A stretch of DNA of 64,000 nt, taken from the NCBI GenBank assembly GCA_011391125.1, contig JAABRE010000001.1, positions 54,167 to 118,166 of the forward strand, written 5' to 3'. The stretch is from Synechococcales cyanobacterium S06. GTDB taxonomy: Bacteria; Cyanobacteriota; Cyanobacteriia; Cyanobacteriales; JAABRE01. The position numbers and the translations under genes are program-made. The notes beneath the pieces were generated by a model, which saw only the letters and a list, made by a program, of their open reading frames with translations, made no database searches and was not told the DNA's origin. How positions within the stretch are numbered: position 1 is the stretch's first letter; each line of letters starts with the position of its first letter. This document shows, piece by piece, positions 26,801 through 35,104 of this stretch.

Positions 26801-26929
26801 GGCATAATTAATGATCCTAACCGATTAGAAGACGAACAATATATATTAAGATTAATTGGACAAATAATAACAATTAGCTTAGAAACGGTGAAAATTGTTA
26901 AGGAAATTGGCCAAAATTCGCTTTCTTAG
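23825..26929 (+). CDS. Single-chain type ISP/IIG-like restriction-modification enzyme
   Basis: The 1034-residue protein combines an N-terminal PD-(D/E)xK nuclease-like site (Asp69 in RPDGVI and Glu84-x-Lys86 in FWEAKQ) with an N6-adenine methyltransferase. Methyltransferase motif I is DPFVGTGNF (346-354) and motif IV is NPPY (448-451). A long C-terminal region typical of type ISP-family proteins follows and probably recognises target DNA. No helicase domain is seen between nuclease and methylase, so it is closer to a type IIG or LlaGI-remnant form. It likely both methylates host DNA and cuts unmodified DNA. Two dispersed-repeat insertions encode SPLKGG- and SPLGKGG-type peptides near residues 845 and 930. 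Confidence 0.85.
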   Translation: MPILNLKSNHKSVKEYSQKLQEFKQLNVIHENAVKTAFEGVLITCCSQFNFSYIPEQNIRVNSKLIRPDGVIIRQDTLKHGFWEAKQNSVDLEVEVNKKFAQNYPKNNLLFWQPKRVILYQNGQLVFDDSITNPENLCQVIKLFFEYSQPEIEEWDQAASEFGSKVQELAKGLLELIAKEKKINKKFIDSFESLTTLCKQSINQNLSENAVEEMLIQHLLTEGIFRRLFNNPDFVKRNVIAVEIEQVIDALTSKSFNRDTFLQGVDYFYKALENAASTITEYQEKQDFLNTVYEKFFQGFAVKQADTHGIVYTPQAIVDFMVSSVDDILKREFNQSFSDKNVHVLDPFVGTGNFILRIMQQLNKTALTYKYQEELHCNELMLLPYYIASMNIEHEYYQITGSYKPFENICLVDTFSDQKVEQLELFTLENTARVKKQRKSPIFVIIGNPPYNVGQINENDNNKNRKYQEIDQRVKETYSKDSTASSTRVVFDAYVKAIRWASDRVEDEGIVALITNNSFINDISFDGMRKNLAQDFSKIYLLDLGGNIRKNNSGQTIHNVFDIKVGVSINFLIKNKEKKSQSTEIYYTSVGEFWTKQEKLDYLTNITQFSDINWQKITPDNKYNWLTDNLRDEFEYFIPLGTKETKKNKTETGVIFQIYSIGVNTNRDVWAYNFSQNNLSENIQKMIETYNYDVIKWQQKKDQKINLDNFVTNDDTKIKWSSRLKECLKSNKLAEFNNEKIRVSLYRPFCKQYLYFDEILTHRRGKFPNIFPNQKIEEENLVICVSAIGNTKPFQCLIVKSLPDLHLTGDSQCFPFYTYNENGENRQENITDWVLKEYQKRYLTPPNSPLKGGELEITKWDIFYYIYAILHHPEYRELYAENLKRELPRIPFAPEFAPFVILGKQLADLHLNYENQAEYPLEIVENSNSPLGKGGLFRVEKMRLNKDKTELKYNDFLTLKGIPKEVFEYKLGNKSALEWVIDQYQIKTDKRSGIINDPNRLEDEQYILRLIGQIITISLETVKIVKEIGQNSLS
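26351..26389. repeat. Palindromic CCCCCTTAAAAGGGGG repeat inside the restriction-modification gene
   Basis: A G/C-run inverted repeat (CTCCCCCTTAAAAGGGGGGG) lies in frame in the gene and encodes TPPNSPLKGGE-like residues. A second related element (TCTCCCCTTGGTAAGGGGGG, 26609-26630) encodes NSPLGKGG. These resemble a repeat class spread through cyanobacterial genomes, mostly between genes. Confidence 0.8.
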
Positions 26930-26971
26930 GTTTGATAAGGTGGGCAATTCCACCCTACATTTTATGCTCAA

Positions 26972-27010
26972 TTATTATGTGATATACTAACAATATATAT
27001 CACATAATAA
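26972..27010. promoter_or_regulatory. vapBC operator (perfect 15-bp inverted repeat)
   Basis: TTATTATGTGATATA (26972-26986) and TATATCACATAATAA (26996-27010) are exact reverse complements separated by 9 bp. The repeat ends 6 bp before the antitoxin ATG at 27017. This is the usual place for autoregulation by a VapB-VapC complex. Confidence 0.8.
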
Positions 27011-27016
27011 CTTGTT

Positions 27017-27253
27017 ATGAAACAAAAAACAGCCAAATTATTTCTTAATGGTAGAAGTCAAGCAGTTAGACTACCTCAAGAGTTTCGTTTTGAAGGGAAG
27101 GAAGTTTATATTCGCAAAGAAGGAAATCAAGTAATTCCCTCTCCAAAAGAGTCTTCTTGGGAAGATTTTTTTGAGAAAACTCCTTTACCTTCAGAGGATT
27201 TTATATTAGAAAGAGTCGATTTACCACCCCAAGAAAGAGAGGATTTATTTTAA
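27017..27253 (+). CDS. vapB: VapB-type antitoxin (AbrB/SpoVT fold)
   Basis: The 78-residue protein has the swapped-hairpin AbrB DNA-binding N-terminus ([20 protein letters not shown]) and an acidic C-terminal tail that should wrap the toxin ([17 protein letters not shown]). It directly precedes vapC, whose ATG follows the antitoxin stop codon without any gap. A perfect inverted repeat upstream is the likely autoregulatory operator. The pair lies between the restriction-modification gene and the dpd genes, which is typical defence-island content. Confidence 0.93.
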   Translation: MKQKTAKLFLNGRSQAVRLPQEFRFEGKEVYIRKEGNQVIPSPKESSWEDFFEKTPLPSEDFILERVDLPPQEREDLF

Positions 27254-27649
27254 ATGTATATGTTAGATACAAATATCTGTATTTACATTATTAAAAAACG
27301 TCCTCCTACTGTTTTAGAGTGTTTTAACCAAATATCTAGTCAAGAAATTTGCATTTCTATAATTACGTTGACGGAGTTACAATACGGTGTTGATAAATCG
27401 GCTTTCAAACAACTGAATCAAAGCATTATTGATAATTTTGTATCCCGTTTACAAGTTTTATCTTGGGATAGACTTGCTGTTAAATATTATGGACAAATTA
27501 GAGCTAATTTAGATAAAAAAGGCACTCCCATGGGACTGATGGATTTCATGATTGCTTCCCATTGTCTGAGTCTAAATTATACTTTAATTACCAATAATAT
27601 TAAAGAATTTAAGAGAATTTCTGAGCTAAAAATTGAAAATTGGGTTTAA
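27254..27649 (+). CDS. vapC: VapC-type PIN-domain ribonuclease toxin
   Basis: The 131-residue PIN-domain protein starts MYMLDTNICIY, with catalytic Asp5. It has a conserved Glu in SIITLTELQYGV and the acidic residue of GLMDFMIASH, with TLITNN near the C-terminus. PIN toxins of this type usually cleave tRNA or rRNA when the antitoxin is degraded. All acidic active-site residues are present, so it should be functional. It starts immediately after the vapB stop. Confidence 0.94.
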   Translation: MYMLDTNICIYIIKKRPPTVLECFNQISSQEICISIITLTELQYGVDKSAFKQLNQSIIDNFVSRLQVLSWDRLAVKYYGQIRANLDKKGTPMGLMDFMIASHCLSLNYTLITNNIKEFKRISELKIENWV

Positions 27650-27678
27650 ATATTGCTTATTTAGTAGAGAGTGTCATA

Positions 27679-27743
27679 AGCAATCCGATTTTTACCAAAA
27701 TAGACAATTTTAGTTATTTTTTAGGGTAAAAAATCGGATTTCT
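27679..27743. repeat. Small hairpin/MITE-like element, family 1 copy
   Basis: A 65-bp element has inverted ends AATCCGATTTTT and AAAAATCGGATT and the interior GACAATTTTAGTTATTTTTTAGGG. The interior closely matches the copy at 35033-35098 between dpdE and dpdF. Here it lies just after vapC and the 3' end of dpdI and may serve as a terminator for both. Confidence 0.8.
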
Positions 27744-27766
27744 AACCTGGGTAATTGATCATCAAT

Positions 27767-28474
27767 TTAACTGATTAAAGTGATCCTAATACTATTATCT
27801 AACCCATGTTTGATGATCCAGTCTTTGACTTCTTCTGTTAATAAATTCAATGTTGCTCCTTGGTTCGATGCTGCTTTTAAAAAGATGATTATACTGTCGG
27901 GAATTTCGTCAGATTCCAAACTATTCCACTTTTCTCGTATTATTTTGACGTAATTATCAATCAAATCAAATTCTTCTTTCTTCTGAGGATATTCTATTTT
28001 TTCTATTAGTTCTCTCAGACGTTTTATTTGGCTAATTGTATCTTTAAAAGAGGTTATTTTTTCTAATAAATTTAAGATTTCTTGATTGGTGGTTGGCATT
28101 TTTTGTTTAAGATAATTTTGCCATGAATTTTTTAGTTTTCTATTTAAATTATTAGTAATATTTTTTATTCCTTGGTCAAATATATTGCCCTTAAAGTTAT
28201 TATTATCTAAGATCCATTCGGGATTTTTCTTAAAATTTTGTTCCACCACAATAACAAATTTTAAAAGGTCATTTTTAATGGCGGTTAATTCTTCGTTTAT
28301 GATTCCTTGTTCACGAAATACTTTTAAAGTTTGAATTAAAGGATAAATTTTGTTAATTCCTTCTTGAATTTGTTTTTGTCTCGTTTGAAAACCATCTAAG
28401 TTTTTAGAATATTGAGTTAGTTCACTTTTTTTCTTAGATAAGTCGATTAATTGTTGACATTCTGTAATAATCAT
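27767..28474 (-). CDS. dpdI: Probable DpdI, last gene of the dpd run
   Basis: The 235-residue protein is rich in Lys, Gln and Leu with predicted coiled-coil helices and has no catalytic motif that I recognise. I call it DpdI only because it is the small fifth gene following DpdH, in the same order and of about the same size as in characterised 7-deazaguanine islands. The start lies 16 bp after the DpdH stop with a modest AGGAAA ribosome-binding site. Function in the system is unknown. The identification is inference from gene order, and an unrelated coiled-coil protein is the alternative. Confidence 0.55.
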   Translation of the reverse strand: MIITECQQLIDLSKKKSELTQYSKNLDGFQTRQKQIQEGINKIYPLIQTLKVFREQGIINEELTAIKNDLLKFVIVVEQNFKKNPEWILDNNNFKGNIFDQGIKNITNNLNRKLKNSWQNYLKQKMPTTNQEILNLLEKITSFKDTISQIKRLRELIEKIEYPQKKEEFDLIDNYVKIIREKWNSLESDEIPDSIIIFLKAASNQGATLNLLTEEVKDWIIKHGLDNSIRITLIS

Positions 28475-28490
28475 GGTTAATTTTCCTTTT

Positions 28491-31400
28491 TTAAATTTCT
28501 TGTAATAGGTTATTTAATTCTATTAAATTGTTACTAATTTCGTTAATTGTTAATTCTACATTTCCGGATTCTGCTGTTTTTAATTTATTAATATCCTGTT
28601 GAACTCGATCTAAGGATGTGCTTAAAAATTGATTTGTTTCTGTTAAAAATGATTCTCCTGTCTGAATTGCTTTTTGATAATTCTGACTTAAATAAGGTAA
28701 TATTTCATACATTGAATAATTATTGTTTTGCTGTTCAAGCTTGATTCGTTTCATGTTATCAACATAACCACTGAAACGAGTTTTTTGAAATTCTGAAATA
28801 GTTTCTAATAATTTTTCAGAGTTTTGAAGACCAAAACTTCCCGCATTTCTTGCTTCTTCTATGGCTATTTTTACGGTATTAATTACCTGCTGTTTTTTCA
28901 TATCTCTGCCAAATTCAACGATTAAGTTTTCATAAATATTTAATTGATATTCAGATTCTTCTTGAATTACTTTAGCTAATAATTCATCTATTTTTTGCCT
29001 CACTTTAGCAATAATTTGATATTCTGTAGTTAATGTTTCTGGGATAATTTCTTGAGGTTTACCCGTTTTCAAAATACCTTTTAATGGTTCGATAATTTGT
29101 ACCACATCAATCATTTGAAAGTTACTATTACTTCCCTTTGTACAACCGATAAAACTTTTGAAAATATCTAAGAGTTTTTTCTGATTACTTTGTAAATGCT
29201 TAAATAATTCTTGCCAAGTTTTTGTCCGATTATCTAAGTTATTATCTTCTAATTCTAGAAATAACGAATTAATTAAATCTTCGAGGTTACTACTAGGTAA
29301 TCCTGACATTATTGCAGTCATAGCCATTAATTCCACAGTAGCAGGAACAGGATTCCAATCTGTTTGAAAATCCCTGGGATATTGTCGAATTTGATCGATA
29401 ATATACTCACTCCATTGCTCTATTTGTTTAGCATAAACTCGAAAATAATGATCGCCATTATCAAAATTCCAATGTTTATAATAATTAAATTGCAAAATAC
29501 CTTGAAAGGCGATCGCCGTTTCGCGAAATTCCTGTTCATCATCAGGATTAAGGGGTAAATTTAAAATAATTCCCGAATAATTTGCACCTTGTCCCCTTGT
29601 TCTAGGACTATAAATTAAGACATTTCTTTGTTTAAAACTTGCAGTTGAAGTAGCGAAACTTCCCCTTAATAAATGTTCGGTGTCCCAATCAATTCTCTCT
29701 AAAATTGCGGGATAAATAAAAGTTCTTAAATCCCTTTCTATATCTTGAGGTATTATTGCTTGATTATTCCAATTATCAAGCATTTCTAATTGTTTACTGA
29801 GTTTTTGATAGGCTGAATCTTCCTTTTTTGGGGGAATAATTTGATAACTATGATCGTTATTTGTTTCTTTAACCTGTAATTTTTGCGGTTCATTTTTTTG
29901 GACTTTAACTCCTAAAGGTGGAAGATTAAAAACAGTGTGAACTTCCGAAGGTAAGTCAATTAAACTGTCACTATCTGTCCATAAATCTAACAAAACTTGA
30001 CGGCGATCGCCATTAAGAGGATCTTTTTGTTTAATATCATCTTGAACCAGGGCACTTAAACGCATTTTGCCGAAATGTGCTTGTAATAATTTAGTAGGAA
30101 AATTCCCATCTTGAATGGGATTAGCTGAATTTTCTAAGGTATATTTCAAGACATCTTTAAGAAAAATTCGAGGATTAAATTGACCTTGATTAACTCGATT
30201 TAACATCTGTTTTAAGGCCTTAAAATTAAAAGGATATAACCCCATTCCGTTAATTTGACCAAAACCCTGATGACAAGTTTCACGATGTTCGCATTCATCA
30301 CAAAAACTAGGCGGATTTTTGCGATTTAAACCGGTTTCTTTCGGTTCATTATGCCAATTAATCAGCTCACTTTCCGGTAACTTAACTGCGTTTAAATATC
30401 TAGCAGTAAAAGCTTGAATATCTGTATCTGTAAATAAGGATTGTTCGGTAACAAATCCCACATCTAAATTAACAGTAAATGTCACCCTTTGTTGGACAGT
30501 ATCATAACTACTTAATAGACCACGAAAATAACCCGTAGTACAAGCTAAAGCGGTTCTAACTGCACATAAAGGTTTATTTCCTACTTGTTGTGGACGAGCT
30601 AAAACAGCTTCTAAAACCTGTCGATCTATTCCCTGTAATTTCGCAAAATCTTCTATTAATAAAACTAACTCAATTTCTTTCTCTGCAAGACTTTCTCTCA
30701 CTTCTCGCATTAATATTTGTAAGTCTTCACTCCCTAAATCTAATACTTTACTAATGGCTTGATCTAAGTTTAAATTTAACCAATCTATGGTCGCTTTTTG
30801 AATGGGATTATCACCAATTAAAAAAGTATAGAAGTCCCGAGCTTGAGCTCCAGCTTTTAGACAATCTGTTACATTTAATGGCAAATCTTTTAAGGTAAAT
30901 TCTCGCCGTTCTTCCACCATTTCTAAAGTGTTTTTATTACCTAAAATATGAGTCGCTAATTTCTGAATTATACTGCCATTTTTTAACCAATGTTCTTTAC
31001 GAAAATAGGGATCATATAAGAGAGAGCTAAGTTCTTCTACTAAATATTCTTGTATTTCCGTAAGATTCGGTCGTTCACGTTGAATGGCGATCGCTAATTG
31101 GTTTAATAACTGTTCCCTTGCTTCATTTTCATCTAAAGTATTAGTAGCTCTTTCTAAACGGTTTTTATATTCTTGAAAATGTGGTTCTATCAATTCAGGA
31201 ATATCCAAAATCATTCTAATAATATCCTTTAAATTTGTGCCAATTTTAGGAATTAATAAAACTTTGCGATTTTTAGTTGCTTGAATATTTGCTGATAACC
31301 ACCGAATTAAATGGGATTTTCCCGTTCCCGAATTACCTAAAACTGGTACAAAAGCAAAATCTTGAGAAGCTAAAAAATCCTCTAAAAATTCTTCTTCCCG

Positions 31401-31571
31401 ATAAAATTCCCCCGTTTGTTCATTGATTAAATCTCTAATTAACTTATTTTTTCTCATTTTAATAGGATGATGAGTCGCTAAAAAAACATGATCTGAATTT
31501 TCGATCGCCTCGACATTTAAAATAGTTTGAACCCGTTTTTTATCCCAACAAACATAATTTGTAAAACTCAT
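28491..31571 (-). CDS. dpdH: Probable DpdH, large P-loop ATPase
   Basis: The 1026-residue protein starts MSFTNYVCWDKKRVQTIL and has a Walker A motif GNSGTGKSHLIR (residues 79-90). A Walker B-like stretch ELVLLIEDFAKLQG is near residue 305. A four-cysteine knuckle (FCDECEHRETCHQG, near residue 425) may bind zinc. The C-terminal third is coiled coil. These features and the place between DpdG and DpdI match DpdH of the Dpd system, whose role is not biochemically defined but belongs to the restriction side. HIP1 octamers at 29509, 30003 and 31087 argue for long residence in cyanobacteria. Confidence 0.75.
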   Translation of the reverse strand: MSFTNYVCWDKKRVQTILNVEAIENSDHVFLATHHPIKMRKNKLIRDLINEQTGEFYREEEFLEDFLASQDFAFVPVLGNSGTGKSHLIRWLSANIQATKNRKVLLIPKIGTNLKDIIRMILDIPELIEPHFQEYKNRLERATNTLDENEAREQLLNQLAIAIQRERPNLTEIQEYLVEELSSLLYDPYFRKEHWLKNGSIIQKLATHILGNKNTLEMVEERREFTLKDLPLNVTDCLKAGAQARDFYTFLIGDNPIQKATIDWLNLNLDQAISKVLDLGSEDLQILMREVRESLAEKEIELVLLIEDFAKLQGIDRQVLEAVLARPQQVGNKPLCAVRTALACTTGYFRGLLSSYDTVQQRVTFTVNLDVGFVTEQSLFTDTDIQAFTARYLNAVKLPESELINWHNEPKETGLNRKNPPSFCDECEHRETCHQGFGQINGMGLYPFNFKALKQMLNRVNQGQFNPRIFLKDVLKYTLENSANPIQDGNFPTKLLQAHFGKMRLSALVQDDIKQKDPLNGDRRQVLLDLWTDSDSLIDLPSEVHTVFNLPPLGVKVQKNEPQKLQVKETNNDHSYQIIPPKKEDSAYQKLSKQLEMLDNWNNQAIIPQDIERDLRTFIYPAILERIDWDTEHLLRGSFATSTASFKQRNVLIYSPRTRGQGANYSGIILNLPLNPDDEQEFRETAIAFQGILQFNYYKHWNFDNGDHYFRVYAKQIEQWSEYIIDQIRQYPRDFQTDWNPVPATVELMAMTAIMSGLPSSNLEDLINSLFLELEDNNLDNRTKTWQELFKHLQSNQKKLLDIFKSFIGCTKGSNSNFQMIDVVQIIEPLKGILKTGKPQEIIPETLTTEYQIIAKVRQKIDELLAKVIQEESEYQLNIYENLIVEFGRDMKKQQVINTVKIAIEEARNAGSFGLQNSEKLLETISEFQKTRFSGYVDNMKRIKLEQQNNNYSMYEILPYLSQNYQKAIQTGESFLTETNQFLSTSLDRVQQDINKLKTAESGNVELTINEISNNLIELNNLLQEI

Positions 31572-31583
31572 TTTTCTGACTCC

Positions 31584-32471
31584 TTAATTTTGATAAATAA
31601 GATGAGAAATCCTGCAATTATCATCTATTTGATGATTAGCTTTTGGTAAGATCATTAAATCTGCGTCTGATTCTCTCATTAACTTAATTAACCCTTCATC
31701 TTGTAACCGAAATAAAGCAAAAGATGTACTGGTTGACAAGGTATTTGGTGGGCATTTTTTGGTATATTTTTCTATGTCATTCCGAAAATGTCCAGTTTCA
31801 AATAAAGGACATTTTTCAGCTAATCTTTTAATAAATTCTTGAAGGGATATTTTTTCATTTTTATAGTTAAATAAACTGTTTAAATTGCGTCGAATATAAA
31901 CAGTGGGATCAGGAATTGTCGCTCTTTTTTTATCTATGGAATGACTCCAAATTAATCCCATATAACTCATCCAATCATCCATGGAGCTATAAAGGCTATT
32001 ATTAGTTAATTTTAAACCTAAAGGTAAAGCATCTTTTTGATTAATTGCTTGCTCAATTTCTTCCCAATTTTTAGGTGGATTATAAACATCTTGAGCTAAA
32101 TACCAAGCACACACTAAACCAAAATCAGATTCATCTTGATTACCAGATGCAAAGAATAAAGTAGCTAAGGTATTAGGTAATAATTGAATCCCGAATTCTT
32201 TATCCCTAGATTCTTCTGGTAATTCGGGATTAATAGCAATATAAATTGTCTCATTTATGGTTTCTTCTTTTAATAAACCACACTTAATTGACTCATTAAG
32301 AGAAGCAGTAAACATGGGACGTTCAGAAGGTTTATCTTCTACTAATTTATCAGGAGAAATTAGTTTCTTTAAAATGTCTTTTTTCTCTTTTTGTTCCTTG
32401 ACTTGAAGTAAATAACGATAAATTCCTTGAATACGACTAGGGTTAGTAAGAGAAGTTTTTAAAACAGTCAT
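31584..32471 (-). CDS. dpdG: Probable DpdG
   Basis: The 295-residue protein has no recognised catalytic motif. It is a soluble alpha/beta protein with winged-helix-like pieces near both ends (for example FALFRLQDEGLIKLMRESDAD). Its start codon overlaps the DpdF stop by 4 nt (ATGA) and its stop is 12 bp before DpdH, so it is tightly coupled. Order and length match DpdG in 7-deazaguanine islands. No biochemical role is known to me. The call rests on position and on the strong identification of the helicases upstream. Confidence 0.7.
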   Translation of the reverse strand: MTVLKTSLTNPSRIQGIYRYLLQVKEQKEKKDILKKLISPDKLVEDKPSERPMFTASLNESIKCGLLKEETINETIYIAINPELPEESRDKEFGIQLLPNTLATLFFASGNQDESDFGLVCAWYLAQDVYNPPKNWEEIEQAINQKDALPLGLKLTNNSLYSSMDDWMSYMGLIWSHSIDKKRATIPDPTVYIRRNLNSLFNYKNEKISLQEFIKRLAEKCPLFETGHFRNDIEKYTKKCPPNTLSTSTSFALFRLQDEGLIKLMRESDADLMILPKANHQIDDNCRISHLIYQN

Positions 32472-34993
32472 AGTCCGATCTCCCTACAAAAATATTCTAA
32501 TGTGAAATATAAACCATTAAACATATTGATTAATAATCTATCGGGCTTTTCGGGATGAGGAGTCAATCTCGATAATAGAATAATACTAACACATGAACCA
32601 TAATTCTGTATTCTAAGATACTTTTTGCCAAAATCTTCTGGCCGATCTAATAAAATCAAAGTTGGCACACGAGGCATTTTAAACGGTTGGTAATCTTCAA
32701 AGAAGAAAATATAATTATTAGATAATGACTGTAATTCTTGTTCTAAAATGGGATAATACTTAGGATTAGCAACAATATTAATTATTCCTTGGTTTACTAA
32801 CCAGTTAATAATTTGTTTACCTTTTTTTTGTTTATTATTCTCGAGGTCATAAAAGATTAAAAGTAACTTTTGATCGCCCAATATTTCTGTTAATTTTTGA
32901 CTTAATTGATCATCAGGATTTGGCCAAACTGGTAAGGGAAAAGGCAGAATATTGGCAAAGGGTTTCTGCTTATGAAAACGGCAATAATTACACCCACCAC
33001 AAGCACAAGAAACATTAACATTAGCATCAGGAATATTATAAGCTTGGGCAAAAATTTCTGAAATACAACGAGTTTGCCGATACTTTAAGGCTTCTTTCAT
33101 TAATTTTAAATTATGGGTGTTTATTCGTTGTCTTTTCTTGCGAATTGGCTCTATTTCCGATTCCCAAGTTTCGGTGGTTAAATGCTGTTCATTAATAATA
33201 GAAATTAAGCGATAATTATAATAATTTTCGTAAGCTTGTTGATAATCTTTTTCTGATTGAAACTGATTTTTTTGCGGTGGTTTCTCCCAATAAATCTCAA
33301 TTAATTTTGCTTGACCCATTAAGTTTAAAGTGCGGATATTCCAAGCTCTATTTTGCAAACTATTCATGTCAATATCCTTATCTTTAAAGGAAGGAGGCAA
33401 ATTAATTGGAATACGAAAACGACCATCACTTAAGGTTATTTTAGCCGCAAACATACTTTCCCATCTTTGTAACCCCCTTGCTAAAGTAATAGTAGTTTTT
33501 TGATTTAAAGAATGGGCAATTTTATAATCATTTAAAGTATATAAAGTGAGGGAAATTGCTGCTTTTCCATCCCGTCCTCCTCGTCCTACTTCCTGATAAA
33601 AACGGTCAATAGTTTCGGGAATACAAACGTGAATTACTGCCCGAATATCCGCTTGATCTATTCCTAATCCAAATGATGAAGTAGCAATTACTAAATCTAT
33701 ATTTTTTTCTCGCCAATTTTTAATTAATTCTTCCCTTTCTTTAATTGTTGAGTCACCTGTCATTATGCCAAAGCGTTTAAATCCGGCCGCCCTAATAATC
33801 TGACTCCAATATTCGACATCATCCTTGGTTGTCACATAAATAATTAGCGGCCGAGGTAAGTGATAAAGTGCGGCTAAAAGTCGCTCTTTTCTAATTATTT
33901 CATCCTCGCAATATGAAAAATAATATTCAATTTCTGGTCGTAATTGTACCGCAGAAATTATCTGAAAGTCGCCATTTTTGCCAAATAAAAATTGTAAGCT
34001 ATCTAAACAAGATTCCGTAATTGTTGCGCTTAATAATAGGGTTTTAAATGACGTAATTCTTAATAAATCATCCCGTAAGGCCGGTAATTCTTGAAAGGCT
34101 GGGCGAAAATTATCCCCCCATTGTTCAACGGTATGTGCTTCATCAACTATAAAATAACGCAAAAAACCACGTTTAGCGGCGAAATAAAGAGAGGGAGAGA
34201 GAGAATCCAGCAAACTTTCCGGAGAAACAATCACTAAGCGCTGTTTTCCCTCACAAATGCGGTTTTTGATACCTTGACGACGTTGTTTACCTTCCGAGGA
34301 ATTATCGCTGTAGTAAGCAACGGGGTGCGGGATAAATTTTTGCAACGACTTTTCTTGGTCTAAAGCTAACGCAGTTGTTGGCACTACCATCACACTAACT
34401 CCCCTGACTTGGGAGTCAAGCAGGGCGGGAAGTTGAGCCACTAAACTTTTACCTGAACCAGTCGGCAAATTGATCACCAAAGTTGATTTTGCTGGTGCTG
34501 TCAACACGGCTCGGATTGCTTCACGTTGCCCAACACTGCGATATTTGTCTAAATTAACTAAATTGAGAAAGGGATCGCCCCTTTCCTCTTGATAATTACG
34601 GCGATTAGTCTCGGCAAATACTGATTGATCTGGGGTTTGTCCGAAAAATTGCCAAGGACGAGCAGTAATGACAAAAAAATCAGAACTTGCTTGCAAAATA
34701 TCACAACCACATTTTTCCCACATTTCCCGATCGCTGGGATAGGGATTAACCCTTGGTATTTTAAGAGTTTGAGCGATTCCCCCCTGTAAAATTTCATCTT
34801 CTCGTCGCATAATATGACGTATTAAACAGGCTAAATCTTGAGATGAGGGACTATGGGGAGTATTTTGAGCCAACAAAGCGTTTAAAAACCGTTCTTGACA
34901 GTTTTTAACCGTGTCATTTTTCAGAAGAGAAAGTTCCTTTTTTGTGGCTCCAAATTCCATGATATTTTGTAACAATTTCAATGATTTAGTCAT
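32468..34993 (-). CDS. dpdF: Probable DpdF, RecQ-like DNA helicase
   Basis: The 841-residue superfamily-2 helicase has Walker A NLPTGSGKSLVAQLPALL (about 174-191), Walker B VDEAHTVEQWGDNFRP, motif III LLLSATI, and the RecQ-type C-terminal motifs ATSSFGLGIDQADIRAVIH and YQEVGRGGRDG. A Cys-rich knuckle (CACGGCNYC) near residue 665 parallels the RecQ zinc site. Its 150-residue N-terminal extension is not typical of RecQ. It lies between an SNF2 protein and DpdG, as in Dpd islands. It should translocate or unwind DNA during restriction of unmodified DNA. Confidence 0.82.
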   Translation of the reverse strand: MTKSLKLLQNIMEFGATKKELSLLKNDTVKNCQERFLNALLAQNTPHSPSSQDLACLIRHIMRREDEILQGGIAQTLKIPRVNPYPSDREMWEKCGCDILQASSDFFVITARPWQFFGQTPDQSVFAETNRRNYQEERGDPFLNLVNLDKYRSVGQREAIRAVLTAPAKSTLVINLPTGSGKSLVAQLPALLDSQVRGVSVMVVPTTALALDQEKSLQKFIPHPVAYYSDNSSEGKQRRQGIKNRICEGKQRLVIVSPESLLDSLSPSLYFAAKRGFLRYFIVDEAHTVEQWGDNFRPAFQELPALRDDLLRITSFKTLLLSATITESCLDSLQFLFGKNGDFQIISAVQLRPEIEYYFSYCEDEIIRKERLLAALYHLPRPLIIYVTTKDDVEYWSQIIRAAGFKRFGIMTGDSTIKEREELIKNWREKNIDLVIATSSFGLGIDQADIRAVIHVCIPETIDRFYQEVGRGGRDGKAAISLTLYTLNDYKIAHSLNQKTTITLARGLQRWESMFAAKITLSDGRFRIPINLPPSFKDKDIDMNSLQNRAWNIRTLNLMGQAKLIEIYWEKPPQKNQFQSEKDYQQAYENYYNYRLISIINEQHLTTETWESEIEPIRKKRQRINTHNLKLMKEALKYRQTRCISEIFAQAYNIPDANVNVSCACGGCNYCRFHKQKPFANILPFPLPVWPNPDDQLSQKLTEILGDQKLLLIFYDLENNKQKKGKQIINWLVNQGIINIVANPKYYPILEQELQSLSNNYIFFFEDYQPFKMPRVPTLILLDRPEDFGKKYLRIQNYGSCVSIILLSRLTPHPEKPDRLLINMFNGLYFTLEYFCREIGL

Positions 34994-35032
34994 TGCTTTT
35001 TACTGAGAATTATTCAGATAAATTATAGTCCC

Positions 35033-35098
35033 AGAACTCCTATTTTTCCTAAAAACTGTCAATTTTAATTATTTTTTAGGGACAAAAATCGGAGTTCT
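35033..35098. repeat. Small hairpin/MITE-like element, family 1 copy inside the dpd operon
   Basis: This 66-bp element lies between dpdE and dpdF. It has inverted ends AGAACTCC/GGAGTTCT and an interior almost the same as the copy at 27679-27743. As RNA it would fold into a stem with U-rich flanks, so it could attenuate or process the transcript between dpdE and dpdFGHI. Confidence 0.8.
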
Positions 35099-35104
35099 GA
35101 AACA

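Noticed and set aside
23825..26929. Complete LlaGI-type ISP enzyme with helicase
   Set aside because: No DEAD-box motifs are found between the nuclease-like and methylase motifs, so I describe it as single-chain ISP/IIG-like.
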